DNA from: Pseudomonadota bacterium
GTDB lineage: Bacteria; Pseudomonadota; Gammaproteobacteria; Burkholderiales; Burkholderiaceae_C
Reading direction: 5' to 3'
Assembly (NCBI GenBank): GCA_029779845.1
Contig: JAKOZT010000032.1
Coordinates: 1-64,000 of the forward strand
Length of the DNA: 64,000 bases
Shown here: positions 1-8,349 of the stretch, piece after piece
Layout of the letters: each line of letters begins with the position of its first letter
Position numbering within the stretch: position 1 is the first letter of the stretch
The notes under the pieces: generated by a model
The model's input: only the letters and a program-made list of their open reading frames with translations
Databases searched by the model: none
What the model was told of the DNA's origin: nothing
Program-made: the position numbers and the translations under genes

Positions 1-1047
1 CTCGTCCATCGTGGAGACGACCTGGGAGACGACGCTGCCGCCGCGCTGGGCGACCTCGGCGGCGGAGGCGGCGAGCTGGTTGGCCTGGCGCGCCGAGTCG
101 GCGCTCTGGCGCACGGTGCCGGTGAGCTGCTCCATCGAGGAGGCGGTCTGCTGCAGGTTGCTGGCGGTCTGCTCGGTGCGCGCCGACAGGTCCTGGTTGC
201 CGGTCGCGATCTCGACGCTGGCGGTGCCGATGCTGTCGGTGCTGGCGCGCACCTGGCCGACCAGCGTGCGCAGCGATTCCTGCATGCGGCCGACGGTGCG
301 CAGCAGCTCGCCGAGTTCGTCGCGGCGCTGCGTCGCGATGTGTTGCGTCAGGTCGCCGGCGGCGATGGCCTCGGCGGCGCGCACCGCCTCGCCGACCGGC
401 ACGGTGACCGAGCGCGCGGTCGACCAGGCCAGCAGGCCGCCGAGCGCGAGCGCAGCGACCAGCAGCACGGCGAGGATCAGCTTGCCGCGCGCCAGGCCGT
501 CGATCACTTTCTGCGAATGGCCCGCGGCCAGTTCGTTCTCCAGGTCGAGCACGGCCTTCATCGAGGCGAGGTAGCTCTGCGAGGCCGGCAGCACCTTGGC
601 GCCGAGCAGCGCCTCGGCGGCGATCGGGTCGGCGTTCTTGACCAGCCCCATCAGCTCCTTGCGCAGGTCGAGGTAGGCCTTGCGCTTCTCGCCCACCTCG
701 GCCATCAGCGCCTTGCCGCGTTCGCTGGTGATGCTGGCCTCCAGGTCCTTCTGGATCTCGGAGATCTTCGCCGAGGTCTCCTTCATCAGCGGGCCGAAGT
801 GCGCCTCCACCTGCGGCATGCCGGTGGCCTTGGCGATGGCCAGCGTGCGCGTCACGTTCAGCTCGGTGTATGCCGTCCACTGCGCGGCCAGGCCGGCGCG
901 GCGGCTGTACTCGTCCGCGGTACGGCTGTGCTCGGCGTTGGCCAGCAACTGCGTGAACGCGGCGGCGAACATCACCGCCGTCAGCGCCAGCAGCGCGCCA
1001 AAGCCCAACGCGAGGCGCTGGCCGATCTTGAAGTTGTTCAGGTTCAT
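1..1047 (-). CDS. Methyl-accepting chemotaxis protein, C-terminal part cut by window edge
   Basis: The first 349 residues of a chemoreceptor, read leftward from the ATG at 1047; the frame stays open to base 1, so the ORF track misses it. It begins MNLNNFKIGQRLALGFGALL. Membrane segment 1 is about residues 10-32, a periplasmic four-helix-type region about 35-185, membrane segment 2 about 189-209, then a HAMP linker and the start of the cytoplasmic signalling domain (NQDLSARTEQTASNLQQTAS). Such receptors sense ligands at the inner membrane and control CheA. It lies 34 bases after cheA on the same strand, so it is probably the fourth gene of the operon. The ligand cannot be told from sequence. 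The tip hairpin and any CheR tether lie outside the window. Confidence 0.95.
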   Translation of the reverse strand, partial: MNLNNFKIGQRLALGFGALLALTAVMFAAAFTQLLANAEHSRTADEYSRRAGLAAQWTAYTELNVTRTLAIAKATGMPQVEAHFGPLMKETSAKISEIQKDLEASITSERGKALMAEVGEKRKAYLDLRKELMGLVKNADPIAAEALLGAKVLPASQSYLASMKAVLDLENELAAGHSQKVIDGLARGKLILAVLLVAALALGGLLAWSTARSVTVPVGEAVRAAEAIAAGDLTQHIATQRRDELGELLRTVGRMQESLRTLVGQVRASTDSIGTASVEIATGNQDLSARTEQTASNLQQTASSMEQLTGTVRQSADSARQANQLAASAAEVAQRGGSVVSQVVSTMDE

Positions 1048-1081
1048 GGTGACGGGCCGGTGAGGGTTGAGGCGATTCGGC

Positions 1082-3184
1082 TCAGTGACGCGAGCGGCGC
1101 TGCAGGCTGCCCACGTCGAGGATGAGGGCGACGCGGCCGTCGCCCATGATGGTGGCGCCCGACACGTCGTCGACGCGGCGGTAGTTGGCTTCGAGGTTCT
1201 TGACGACCACCTGCTGCTGGCCGAGCAGCTCGTCGACCAGCAGCGCGACGCGGCCGCCCTCGGCTTCGACGACGACCAGGATCTCGCTGACCTTCTCGAA
1301 ATCGAAGCGCGGCACGTCGAACACCCGCTCGAGCTCGATCACCGGCATGTACTCGTCGCGCACCTCGACCACGCGGCCGCTGCCGCCGATCGTGCGCACC
1401 ATGCCGGGCTGCACCTGGAAGGATTCGACCACGCTGGACAGCGGCAGGATGTAGACCTCCTCGCCGACGCCCACGCTCATGCCGTCCATGATCGCCAGCG
1501 TCAGCGGCAGGCGCACCTTGACGCTCATGCCGTAGCCCTCGGCCGAGTCGATCTCGACCGTGCCGCCCAGCGAGGTGATGTTCTTCTTCACCACGTCCAT
1601 GCCGACGCCGCGGCCCGACACGTCGGTGACGACTTCGGCGGTCGAGAAGCCCGGCGCGAAGATCAGCGCCCAGACGTCCTGGTCGCTCATCGAGTCGGGC
1701 GCGTCGATGCCCTTCTCGCGCGCCTTCTTCAGCAGCTTCTCGCGCGACAGGCCCTTGCCGTCGTCGCGCACCTCGATGACGATCGAGCCGCCCTGGTGCG
1801 AGGCGCTCAAGGTGATCGTGCCGTGCTCGGGCTTGCCGCGGGCGATGCGCTCGGCCGGCAGCTCGATGCCGTGGTCGCAGCTGTTGCGAACCAGGTGGGT
1901 GAGCGGGTCGGTGATCTTCTCGACCAGGCCCTTGTCGAGCTCGGTGGCCTCGCCGTGCGTGACGAACTCGACCTTCTTGCCGAGCTTGCCGGCCAGGTCG
2001 CGCAGCATGCGCGGGAAGCGGTTGAACACCACCGACATCGGAATCATGCGGATCGACATCACCGATTCCTGCAGGTCGCGCGTGTTGCGCTCCAGGTCGG
2101 CGAGGCCGGCGGCGAGCTGCTGGTACAGCGCCGTGTCGACGTTCTTGCTGTTCTGCGCCAGCATGGCCTGCGTGATGACGAGCTCGCCGACGAGGTTGAT
2201 CAGCTGGTCGACCTTCTCCACCGAGACGCGCAGCGTCGAGGCTTCGAGCGTGGCGGCTGCCGACTTCTCGGTCTTGGGCGCGGGGCGCGCGGCCGGCTTG
2301 GGCGCGGCTGCGGCCGGCGCGGCTTCGGCGGCCGGCTTGGCGGCGGCGGCGCCGCCCGGAGCGCCCGGCGCATCGTCGAAGAAGCCGTAGCCGGGGTCGG
2401 CCGCCTCTTCCGGCGGCGCGCCGGGGTTGCCGGCGTGGAAGCCATAGCCCGGGCCGAGCGGCAGCAGCGCCACCGCTTCGCGCGGCACGTGGAAGGTGAA
2501 CAGGTCCAGCAGGTCGCTGTCGCTGCTGGTGGTGGTGATCTTGAAGCGGCGCATGCCGTCGCTGGCCTGGCCGCCGTCGATCGGCTCGATCGTGCCGAGA
2601 TCGCTGATCTCCTTGAACAGATCGATCAGGTTGTCGGCCATCTCGGGCTTGTCGAGCGGGCCGACGCGCAATTCGAGCGCGCGCGCGCCGGCGCCGGCCG
2701 GCGCGGCGGGGGCGCTCGCCGCAGCCGCGGCCGGCGCGGCCGGCACCGACGCGGGCGGCGTTTCGCCGGCCACCAGCGCGCGGATGTTGAACAGCAGTTC
2801 CGTCGTGTCGATCGCCTCGCCGCCGGCGCCCTGGTGGCGCGCCAGCTGCGCGCGCAGCGCGTCGCCCGAGGCGAGCAGCACGTCGACCATCGCGGCCGTC
2901 GGCGCGAGTTCGTGGCGGCGCAGCTTGTCGAGCAGCGTCTCCATCTGGTGCGTCAGCTCGGCCACGTCGGCGAAGCCGAAGGTCGCCGCGCCGCCCTTGA
3001 CGGAATGCGCGCAGCGGAAGATCGAGTTCAGCTCCTCGTCGTCGGCCGCCTCGATGTCGACCTCGAGCAGCAGCTGCTCCATGCGCTCGAGGTTCTCGCC
3101 GGCCTCCTCGAAGAAGACCTGGTAGAACTGGCTCAGGTCGATGCCGGCGCCGGCGTTGGCGCTGTCGGTACTCATCTCGGCCAT
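1082..3184 (-). CDS. cheA: Chemotaxis histidine kinase CheA
   Basis: A 700-residue CheA, the kinase that passes receptor signals to CheY. The N-terminal HPt domain carries the phosphorylatable histidine at about residue 60 (RCAHSVKGGAATFGF). A P2-like region follows (about 160-250), then a Pro/Ala-rich linker with two GYGF...GAP motifs, the P3 dimerisation helices (VEKVDQLINLVGELVITQAM), an ATPase domain with N box (HLVRNSCDHGIE) and G box (EVRDDGKGL), and a C-terminal CheW-like domain. The ATG at 3184 has AGGAG upstream; the in-frame ATG at 3175 is too far from it. It sits 40 bases after cheY and just before an MCP. No cheW is visible between cheA and the receptor; it may lie beyond the left edge. 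Confidence 0.97.
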   Translation of the reverse strand: MAEMSTDSANAGAGIDLSQFYQVFFEEAGENLERMEQLLLEVDIEAADDEELNSIFRCAHSVKGGAATFGFADVAELTHQMETLLDKLRRHELAPTAAMVDVLLASGDALRAQLARHQGAGGEAIDTTELLFNIRALVAGETPPASVPAAPAAAAASAPAAPAGAGARALELRVGPLDKPEMADNLIDLFKEISDLGTIEPIDGGQASDGMRRFKITTTSSDSDLLDLFTFHVPREAVALLPLGPGYGFHAGNPGAPPEEAADPGYGFFDDAPGAPGGAAAAKPAAEAAPAAAAPKPAARPAPKTEKSAAATLEASTLRVSVEKVDQLINLVGELVITQAMLAQNSKNVDTALYQQLAAGLADLERNTRDLQESVMSIRMIPMSVVFNRFPRMLRDLAGKLGKKVEFVTHGEATELDKGLVEKITDPLTHLVRNSCDHGIELPAERIARGKPEHGTITLSASHQGGSIVIEVRDDGKGLSREKLLKKAREKGIDAPDSMSDQDVWALIFAPGFSTAEVVTDVSGRGVGMDVVKKNITSLGGTVEIDSAEGYGMSVKVRLPLTLAIMDGMSVGVGEEVYILPLSSVVESFQVQPGMVRTIGGSGRVVEVRDEYMPVIELERVFDVPRFDFEKVSEILVVVEAEGGRVALLVDELLGQQQVVVKNLEANYRRVDDVSGATIMGDGRVALILDVGSLQRRSRH

Positions 3185-3224
3185 GACGGCGTGCTCCTGT
3201 CGTTCGCTTCTTCGTCCGCGCGCT

Positions 3225-3587
3225 TCAGCGGATCACCTTCTTGATGACCTCGATCAGCTTGGTCGGGTCGAAAGGCTTGACCAGCCAGCCGGTGGCGCCG
3301 GCGGCACGGCCGGCCTGCTTCATCTGGTCGCTCGACTCGGTGGTCAGGATCAGGATCGGGGTGGCCTTGAACTTCGGGTTGTCGCGCAGCTTCTTCGTCA
3401 GCCCGATGCCGTCCAGGCGCGGCATGTTCTGGTCGGTCAGCACCAGGTCGAAATCGCGCGCGCCGGCCTTTTCCCAGGCGTCCTGGCCGTCCACGGCCTC
3501 GACGACGTTGTAGCCGGCGCTCTTGAGGGTGAACGAGACCATCTGGCGCATCGAGGCCGAGTCGTCCACGGCGAGGATTGAGTGCAT
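3225..3587 (-). CDS. cheY: Chemotaxis response regulator CheY
   Basis: A 120-residue single-domain receiver. The acidic pocket is Asp8/Asp9 (ILAVDDSASMR), the phospho-acceptor is Asp52 (VLTDQNMP), the switch threonine is near residue 83 (ILTTES) and the conserved lysine is Lys104 (LVKPFDP). There is no output domain, so it acts by binding a partner, normally the flagellar switch. It lies between the CheZ-like gene and cheA in one leftward operon. The sequence resembles the CheY usually encoded next to cheA in betaproteobacterial clusters. Whether it binds FliM or serves as a phosphate sink cannot be decided here. Confidence 0.95.
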   Translation of the reverse strand: MHSILAVDDSASMRQMVSFTLKSAGYNVVEAVDGQDAWEKAGARDFDLVLTDQNMPRLDGIGLTKKLRDNPKFKATPILILTTESSDQMKQAGRAAGATGWLVKPFDPTKLIEVIKKVIR

Positions 3588-3658
3588 GTCGGGCTCCAGT
3601 AACGAGTGGATTTCGGGTGGATTGCGGATTTCTTGAATGCCGGAGGTCTTGCAGCGTC

Positions 3659-4123
3659 CTAGAACAGCTCGACGGAGCCGGCGTCCATCTCGTCCTGCGT
3701 GACGGGGTTGGGCCGCAGCGGCGCCGATTCGACGACGGCCGCGCCGTCCTCGTCCTCGCCCATCGCCTCGGCGGCGAGGCGGTCGGCGCAGCTGCGCAGC
3801 CGCGTGTTGGTGTGGTGGATCAGCTGCGAGGCCATGTCCTGGAACTGCATCGCGGTGATCGCGCCGGCCATGTGCTGCATCGCGTCGTGCAGCTGGCGCA
3901 CGTCGACCTCGGGGTGCTGCGCCATCGTGTGCAGCAGGTGGTTCAGCTGGCCCGACGCGCCGTAGAAGTGGCCCAGCAGCGCGTCGCTGGCGTCGCCGAG
4001 CAGGCGTTGCAGGCGCTCCAGGTCGTTGCTGGCCGTCATCAGGTTGTCCTGGATGTCGGCGGCAGCCATCAACGGCAGGGGACTGCTGCTCCCACCGGGG
4101 TCGATTTCGAGGCGGTCTGACAT
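3659..4123 (-). CDS. CheZ-like CheY-P phosphatase (divergent)
   Basis: A 154-residue, mostly helical protein and first gene of the chemotaxis operon. I chose the ATG at 4123 (MSDRLEIDPG) rather than the track start because GGAG lies just upstream and the extension falls in promoter sequence. Two features point to CheZ: the helix AITAMQFQDMASQLIHHTN holds a D-x-x-x-Q motif (Asp96, Gln100) equivalent to the catalytic Asp/Gln of CheZ, and the acidic tail TQDEMDAGSVELF resembles the C-terminal CheZ peptide that docks on CheY. It is shorter than E. coli CheZ (about 214 residues). Its likely role is dephosphorylating the adjacent CheY; the family assignment is inference from motifs and context. Confidence 0.72.
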   Translation of the reverse strand: MSDRLEIDPGGSSSPLPLMAAADIQDNLMTASNDLERLQRLLGDASDALLGHFYGASGQLNHLLHTMAQHPEVDVRQLHDAMQHMAGAITAMQFQDMASQLIHHTNTRLRSCADRLAAEAMGEDEDGAAVVESAPLRPNPVTQDEMDAGSVELF

Positions 4124-4178
4124 CGTGGCTCCGCTGAATGTGCCGATGCCGGCGCGCAGGCGCCGGCGACTCAAGTCA

Positions 4179-4205
4179 TTTTCGGCAGAGCCCCGCCAAT
4201 CATTA
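4179..4205 (-). promoter_or_regulatory. Putative sigma-28 (FliA) promoter of the chemotaxis operon
   Basis: Read on the minus strand: TAATGATT, 11 bases, GCCGAAAA. Against the enteric FliA consensus TAAAGTTT-N11-GCCGATAA this is 6/8 and 7/8 with exact spacing. A start near 4172 would give a leader of about 50 bases before the ATG at 4123. This would place cheZ-like, cheY, cheA and the MCP in the late flagellar class. Confidence 0.6.
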
Positions 4206-4266
4206 AGGTGATGTCTGCGCGGATTGCCCGCCAGATCCACCCCTTCGGGCGCGGCATACTTCACGC

Positions 4267-5412
4267 ATGCCCATCCCTCGACTCGCGCATGCGCTGCGCG
4301 TCCTGCACCTGGAGGACTCGGCGCCCGACCACGAGCTGATGCTGGCGCACCTGCGCCGCGGCGGCATCGAGGTGCGCTCGCTGCGCGTCGATTCGGAAGG
4401 CGCCTTCCTCGCCGCCCTGCAGCAGGACTGGGACGTGGTGCTGTCCGACTTCAACCTGCCCGGCTTCTCCGGCCTGGTGGCGCTCGACCTGCTGCGCGCG
4501 AGCGGCCGCGACATCCCCTTCATCCTGGTCTCCGGCGAGATCGGCGAGGACGTGGCCGTCGAGGCGATGCGCAACGGCGCGTCCGACTACCTGCTGAAGA
4601 ACAACCTGGCGCGGCTGGTGCCGGCCATCCTGCACGCGGTCGAGGCCACCGAGACGCGCCACGCGCGCGAGCGCGCCGACCGCGAGCTGAACAAGTCGCG
4701 CCAGCGCCTGCGCGAGCTGGCCCAGCACCTGCAGACCAGCATCGAGCACGAGCGCGCGGCGATCGCGCGCGAGATCCACGACGACGTCGGCGGCTCGCTG
4801 ACCGCGCTGAAGTTCGACCTCGCCTGGATCGCCCGCCACACCACCGACGAGGGCGTGCGGCTGCGCGTGCAATCGGCGCTCGAGACGGTGACGCTGGCGA
4901 TCGAATCGAGCCAGCGCATCATGCACAACCTGCGCCCGGCGATCCTCGAGCAGGGCCTGGTGGCGGCGCTGCAGTGGATCGCCTCGCGCTTCGAGAAGCG
5001 CACCGGCATTCCCTGCGAGGTGCGCATTCCGTCACACGCGCCCGAGTGGCCGCCGGGCGTGCCGCTGGTGGCCTACCGCACCGCGCAGGAGGCGCTGACC
5101 AACATCACCAAGCACGCGCAGGCCACGCGCGTGCAGATCGATCTCTCGCTGGCCGGCGGCGTGATGTCGCTGGAGATCAGCGACAACGGCCGCGGCCTGT
5201 CGCAGCAGGATCTGGCCAAGGCGCGCTCGTTCGGCATCCGCGGGCTGCACGAGCGGGCCGGCACGGTGGGCGGCTGGGTCGACCTGTCCAGCGGGCCGGC
5301 CGGAACCACCCTGATACTCTCGGTCCCGTTGAACACGCCGGGCGAGACCGCGCCGATGCCCAGCGGGCCGGGCGGCGAGCCGGACGATCCATCGCAGTGG
5401 GGGGGTCTGTGA
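4267..5412 (+). CDS. Soluble REC-HisKA_3 sensor histidine kinase
   Basis: A 381-residue protein without membrane segments. An N-terminal receiver (about 10-125, acceptor Asp61 in VLSDFNLPGFSG) is followed by a coiled linker, a HisKA_3 dimerisation domain with His171 (AIAREIHDDVGGSLTALKFD) and an ATPase domain (NITKHAQATRV, ISDNGRGL). HisKA_3 kinases normally phosphorylate NarL/FixJ-type regulators, and one starts inside its stop codon (GTGA overlap), so the two are a pair. The input is probably phosphorylation of its own receiver by another kinase rather than a direct ligand. It is divergent from the chemotaxis operon, with 143 bases between start codons. Its target is unknown. Confidence 0.92.
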   Translation: MPIPRLAHALRVLHLEDSAPDHELMLAHLRRGGIEVRSLRVDSEGAFLAALQQDWDVVLSDFNLPGFSGLVALDLLRASGRDIPFILVSGEIGEDVAVEAMRNGASDYLLKNNLARLVPAILHAVEATETRHARERADRELNKSRQRLRELAQHLQTSIEHERAAIAREIHDDVGGSLTALKFDLAWIARHTTDEGVRLRVQSALETVTLAIESSQRIMHNLRPAILEQGLVAALQWIASRFEKRTGIPCEVRIPSHAPEWPPGVPLVAYRTAQEALTNITKHAQATRVQIDLSLAGGVMSLEISDNGRGLSQQDLAKARSFGIRGLHERAGTVGGWVDLSSGPAGTTLILSVPLNTPGETAPMPSGPGGEPDDPSQWGGL

Positions 5413-6047
5413 TCAAAGTCATGCTGTGCGACGACCACGCGCTGATCCGGCGCGGCATCCGCGACACGCTGTCGGACGCGCCGGACATCGAGGTGGTCGG
5501 CGAGGCCGGCGACTACGGCGAACTGCGCACGCTGCTGCGCCAGGCCAGCTGCGACGTGCTGGTGCTCGACATCAACCTGCCCGGCGGCCGCTCGGGCCTG
5601 GACGTGCTGCACGTGCTGAAGGACGAGGGCCTGCCGATGCGCGTGCTGGTGGTGTCCATGTACCCGGAGGACCAGTACGCGATCCGCGCGCTGCGCGCCG
5701 GCGCCTACGGCTACGTCAACAAGGGCGGCGATCCGGCGCTGCTGGTGGCCGCGGTGCGCACCGTGGCGCAGGGGCGCAAGTACGTCACGCCCGAGATCGC
5801 GCAGATGCTGGTCGAGAGCCTGACCGCGCCGGTGGTCGAGAACTCGCACGACAAGCTCTCCGACCGCGAGCTGCAGACGCTGGTGCTGATCGCCTCCGGC
5901 AAGCGCCTGTCCGACATCGCCGAGGAGCTCAAGCTCAGCCCCAAGACCGTCAGCGTCTACCGCGCGCGCGTGCTGGAGAAGCTGTCGCTGACGAACAACT
6001 CCGAGATGACGGTCTACGCAATCCGCAACGGGCTGGTGGGCAGCTGA
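5409..6047 (+). CDS. NarL/FixJ-family response regulator
   Basis: A 212-residue regulator starting at GTG 5409, whose codon overlaps the TGA of the upstream kinase (GTGA); this implies translational coupling. The N-terminal receiver has DD at residues 8-9 (MLCDDHALIRRGIRD) and acceptor Asp54 (LVLDINLPGGRSG). The C-terminal LuxR-type helix-turn-helix reads LSDRELQTLVLIASGKRLSDIAEELKLSPKTVSVY (shown here only as landmark: SDIAEELKLSPKTVSVY). It is expected to bind DNA once phosphorylated by the paired HisKA_3 kinase. The ORF track fuses it to a long false upstream frame. Target genes cannot be inferred. Confidence 0.93.
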   Translation: MIKVMLCDDHALIRRGIRDTLSDAPDIEVVGEAGDYGELRTLLRQASCDVLVLDINLPGGRSGLDVLHVLKDEGLPMRVLVVSMYPEDQYAIRALRAGAYGYVNKGGDPALLVAAVRTVAQGRKYVTPEIAQMLVESLTAPVVENSHDKLSDRELQTLVLIASGKRLSDIAEELKLSPKTVSVYRARVLEKLSLTNNSEMTVYAIRNGLVGS

Positions 6048-6116
6048 GAGCCACCGATCCGGGGGACGGCGCCGGCCAGATGCGGCGTGCGTCACGCGCG
6101 GGCCGACCGGGTGGGC

Positions 6117-6143
6117 TCAAGACCGCAGAAGTGATGCCGAAAG
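6117..6143 (+). promoter_or_regulatory. Weak putative sigma-28 promoter before the GGDEF-EAL gene
   Basis: TCAAGACC, 11 bases, GCCGAAAG. The downstream element matches GCCGATAA at 6/8 and the upstream one at only 4/8 of the enteric consensus, though it keeps the TCAAG core. It lies about 55 bases before the ATG at 6199. The spacing is right but the match is marginal. Confidence 0.35.
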
Positions 6144-6198
6144 CGCGGAAGATCGGGGGCAGCGTCCTTCGACGCACCCTTTGCCGCCGCCCGATCGA

Positions 6199-8259
6199 AT
6201 GCTTCTTGCCGCCTCCTTCCTCGTGACCGCCGCGCTGCTGTGGCTGGCCGGCGGCGTCGCCGCGCGCGCCGAGCGGCGCGCCCGGCCGGTCGCGCTGGCG
6301 GTGCGCGGCGGTGCCGCGCTGCTGGCGGCCTGCGCGCTGTGGTGGCCGCCGCACCTGTTGCAGGCCGAGGGCACGCTGGGTGCCGGCGCGGGCGGGGCCG
6401 CGATGCTCGGCTGGCTGCCGGTGCTGGGCCTCGCGCTGCTGGCGCTGGCCACCGGGCGCGCGGCGGCGGCACGCTCCATCGCCGGCGGGCTGACGGGCGG
6501 CGTGGCCACGCTGGCGGCCGCCTACGGCTTCGCGATGCTGATGCTGCCGGGGCTGTTCCGCGTCGTCGCGCCGCTCGGCCTGACGGCCGGCGAGGGCCTG
6601 CCGATCACGCTGCTGGCGCTGGCGCTGGTGGCGCTGTTCCTGCCGGTCCGGCGACGCCGGCTCGGCATCACGCTGCGCGGCATCGGCGCATCGATCGCGG
6701 CCGGCGTGGTGGCGCTGGCGCTGTCTCCTTTCGGCGACCAGCCGCTGCCGAGCGGCATCTGGTCCGAGCTGGCCGTGCTGGCGGTGCTCGGCACGCTGGC
6801 CGGCGTGCTGTGCGCGGTGCTCGCGCAGGGCGAAGTGGCGGCGGTGTCGTCGTCGTCCTCGCCGCGCGCGGCGCGCGGCGGGTCCGCCGTCGACGGGCTG
6901 ACCGGCCTGCCGACGCGCCAGTTCTTCGAGGAGCGCCTGGCTTCGGCGGCGCGCCGCTGCGAGAGCAACAAGACCAAGCTCGCGGTGCTGTTCATCGACC
7001 TCGACGGTTTCAAGCCCGTCAACGACACCTACGGCCATGCCAGCGGCGACCGCGTGCTCGAGCAGGTCGGCATCCGGCTGCGCTCGATCACGCGCGGCGC
7101 CGACGTGGCCGCGCGCGTCGGCGGCGACGAGTTCCTGATGCTGCTGCCGGCGATCAGCTCGCAGGAGTCGGTGGCGCGCATCGCCAGGGCGATGATCGAG
7201 CTGCTGAGCCGGCCGTACAAGGTGGACGAGCGCGAGGTCAACATCTCCTGCTCGGTGGGCATCGCGCTCTATCCGGACGGCTGCAAGCCCAACAAGCTGA
7301 TCCCGCGCGCCGACGCGGCGATGTACGCCGCCAAGCGAGCCGGCGGCACGCGCCATGCGTTCTTCCTGCCCGAGATGGACCACGACGCGAAGCAGAACTT
7401 CGAGCTGGTGCGCGACCTGCGCCGCGCGCTGGCCAACAACGAGCTGGAGCTGTACTTCCAGCCCAAGATCGACGCGCGCAGCGGCCAGGTGACCGCTGCC
7501 GAGGCGCTGCTGCGCTGGAACCATCCCAAGCTCGGCACCGTGATGCCCGACGAGTTCGTCAAGCTCGCCGAACGCAGCGGCCTGATCGGCGCGATGGGCG
7601 ACTGGGTGATCGAGGCCGCCTGCAAGCAGGCGCGCTCGTGGCGCGACAAGGGCCTGCGCATGCGCGTGGCGATCAACCTGTCGGCCAACCAGATGCGCCA
7701 GGACGACATCGTCGACCGCATCACCGAGGCGCTCAAGCGCCACAAGATCCGCCCCTCGCTGCTGACCTGCGAGATCACCGAGTCGACCGCGATGGAGGAC
7801 ACGCGCGCGACGCAGGAGACCTTCCGCCGCCTCGGCGAGCTGGGCGTGCACCTGTCGATCGACGACTTCGGCACCGGCCACTCGAGCCTGGCCTACCTGC
7901 GCAAGCTGCCGGCCGAGGAGCTGAAGATCGACCGCATGTTCGTGCAGGACCTGGAGCACAGCGCCGACGCGCGCGCGGTGGTCGACGCGGTCGTCAAGCT
8001 CGCGCACGCGCTCGGCCTGAAGGTGGTGGCCGAGGGCGTGGAGAACCCGCGCCAGCACCAGATCCTCGCCGAGATGGGCTGCGACGAGCTGCAGGGCTAC
8101 CTGTTCGCGCGCCCGATGACGGCGCGCGCGCTGCTGCTGTGGGCGCTGGGCGACCGCGGCGAAAGCTCGGTGTTCCGCAACTCGCTGTTCGGCGAGACGC
8201 GCCAGACCTCGCGGCTGGCGACGCAGCCGCATTCGAGCGAGCCGTTGAAGGCGGCTTGA
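6199..8259 (+). CDS. Membrane GGDEF-EAL protein (cyclic-di-GMP turnover)
   Basis: About 686 residues from the ATG at 6199; the track starts six codons earlier at TTG and neither start has a clear ribosome site. The first ~220 residues form about six hydrophobic segments. A GGDEF domain follows with an intact signature (ARVGGDEFLML) and an inhibitory RxxD site five residues before it (RGAD). The EAL domain retains its motifs (AEALLRWNHP, CEITEST, SIDDFGTGHSSL, LKIDRMF, VVAEGVEN). Both activities could be functional, with synthesis and breakdown of cyclic-di-GMP at the inner membrane. It stands alone between the NarL pair and a large hairpin. A weak FliA-type promoter upstream hints at a motility role, as for E. 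coli YhjH. Confidence 0.93.
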   Translation: MLLAASFLVTAALLWLAGGVAARAERRARPVALAVRGGAALLAACALWWPPHLLQAEGTLGAGAGGAAMLGWLPVLGLALLALATGRAAAARSIAGGLTGGVATLAAAYGFAMLMLPGLFRVVAPLGLTAGEGLPITLLALALVALFLPVRRRRLGITLRGIGASIAAGVVALALSPFGDQPLPSGIWSELAVLAVLGTLAGVLCAVLAQGEVAAVSSSSSPRAARGGSAVDGLTGLPTRQFFEERLASAARRCESNKTKLAVLFIDLDGFKPVNDTYGHASGDRVLEQVGIRLRSITRGADVAARVGGDEFLMLLPAISSQESVARIARAMIELLSRPYKVDEREVNISCSVGIALYPDGCKPNKLIPRADAAMYAAKRAGGTRHAFFLPEMDHDAKQNFELVRDLRRALANNELELYFQPKIDARSGQVTAAEALLRWNHPKLGTVMPDEFVKLAERSGLIGAMGDWVIEAACKQARSWRDKGLRMRVAINLSANQMRQDDIVDRITEALKRHKIRPSLLTCEITESTAMEDTRATQETFRRLGELGVHLSIDDFGTGHSSLAYLRKLPAEELKIDRMFVQDLEHSADARAVVDAVVKLAHALGLKVVAEGVENPRQHQILAEMGCDELQGYLFARPMTARALLLWALGDRGESSVFRNSLFGETRQTSRLATQPHSSEPLKAA

Positions 8260-8304
8260 AGCTGGTTCATGCGTGGGCTCGAGCGGCCCGGACGGATCTT
8301 TGCC

Positions 8305-8349
8305 GAACCAGAGGTGGCGTGCCACCTGACGGCATGCCACCGTTGGTTC
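8305..8349. terminator. Large hairpin between convergent genes
   Basis: Two 19-base arms, GAACCAGAGGTGGCGTGCC and GGCATGCCACCGTTGGTTC, pair at 16 of 19 positions around a 7-base loop. It lies between the ends of the GGDEF-EAL gene and the DUF1841 gene and covers part of the DUF1841 stop codon. No T-run follows on either strand, so it is a candidate bidirectional terminator or mRNA 3' end stabiliser rather than a textbook intrinsic terminator. Confidence 0.5.

Noticed and set aside
4124-4264. N-terminal extension of the CheZ-like protein in the ORF track
   Set aside because: The extension covers the putative sigma-28 promoter and has no ribosome site; ATG 4123 has GGAG upstream.
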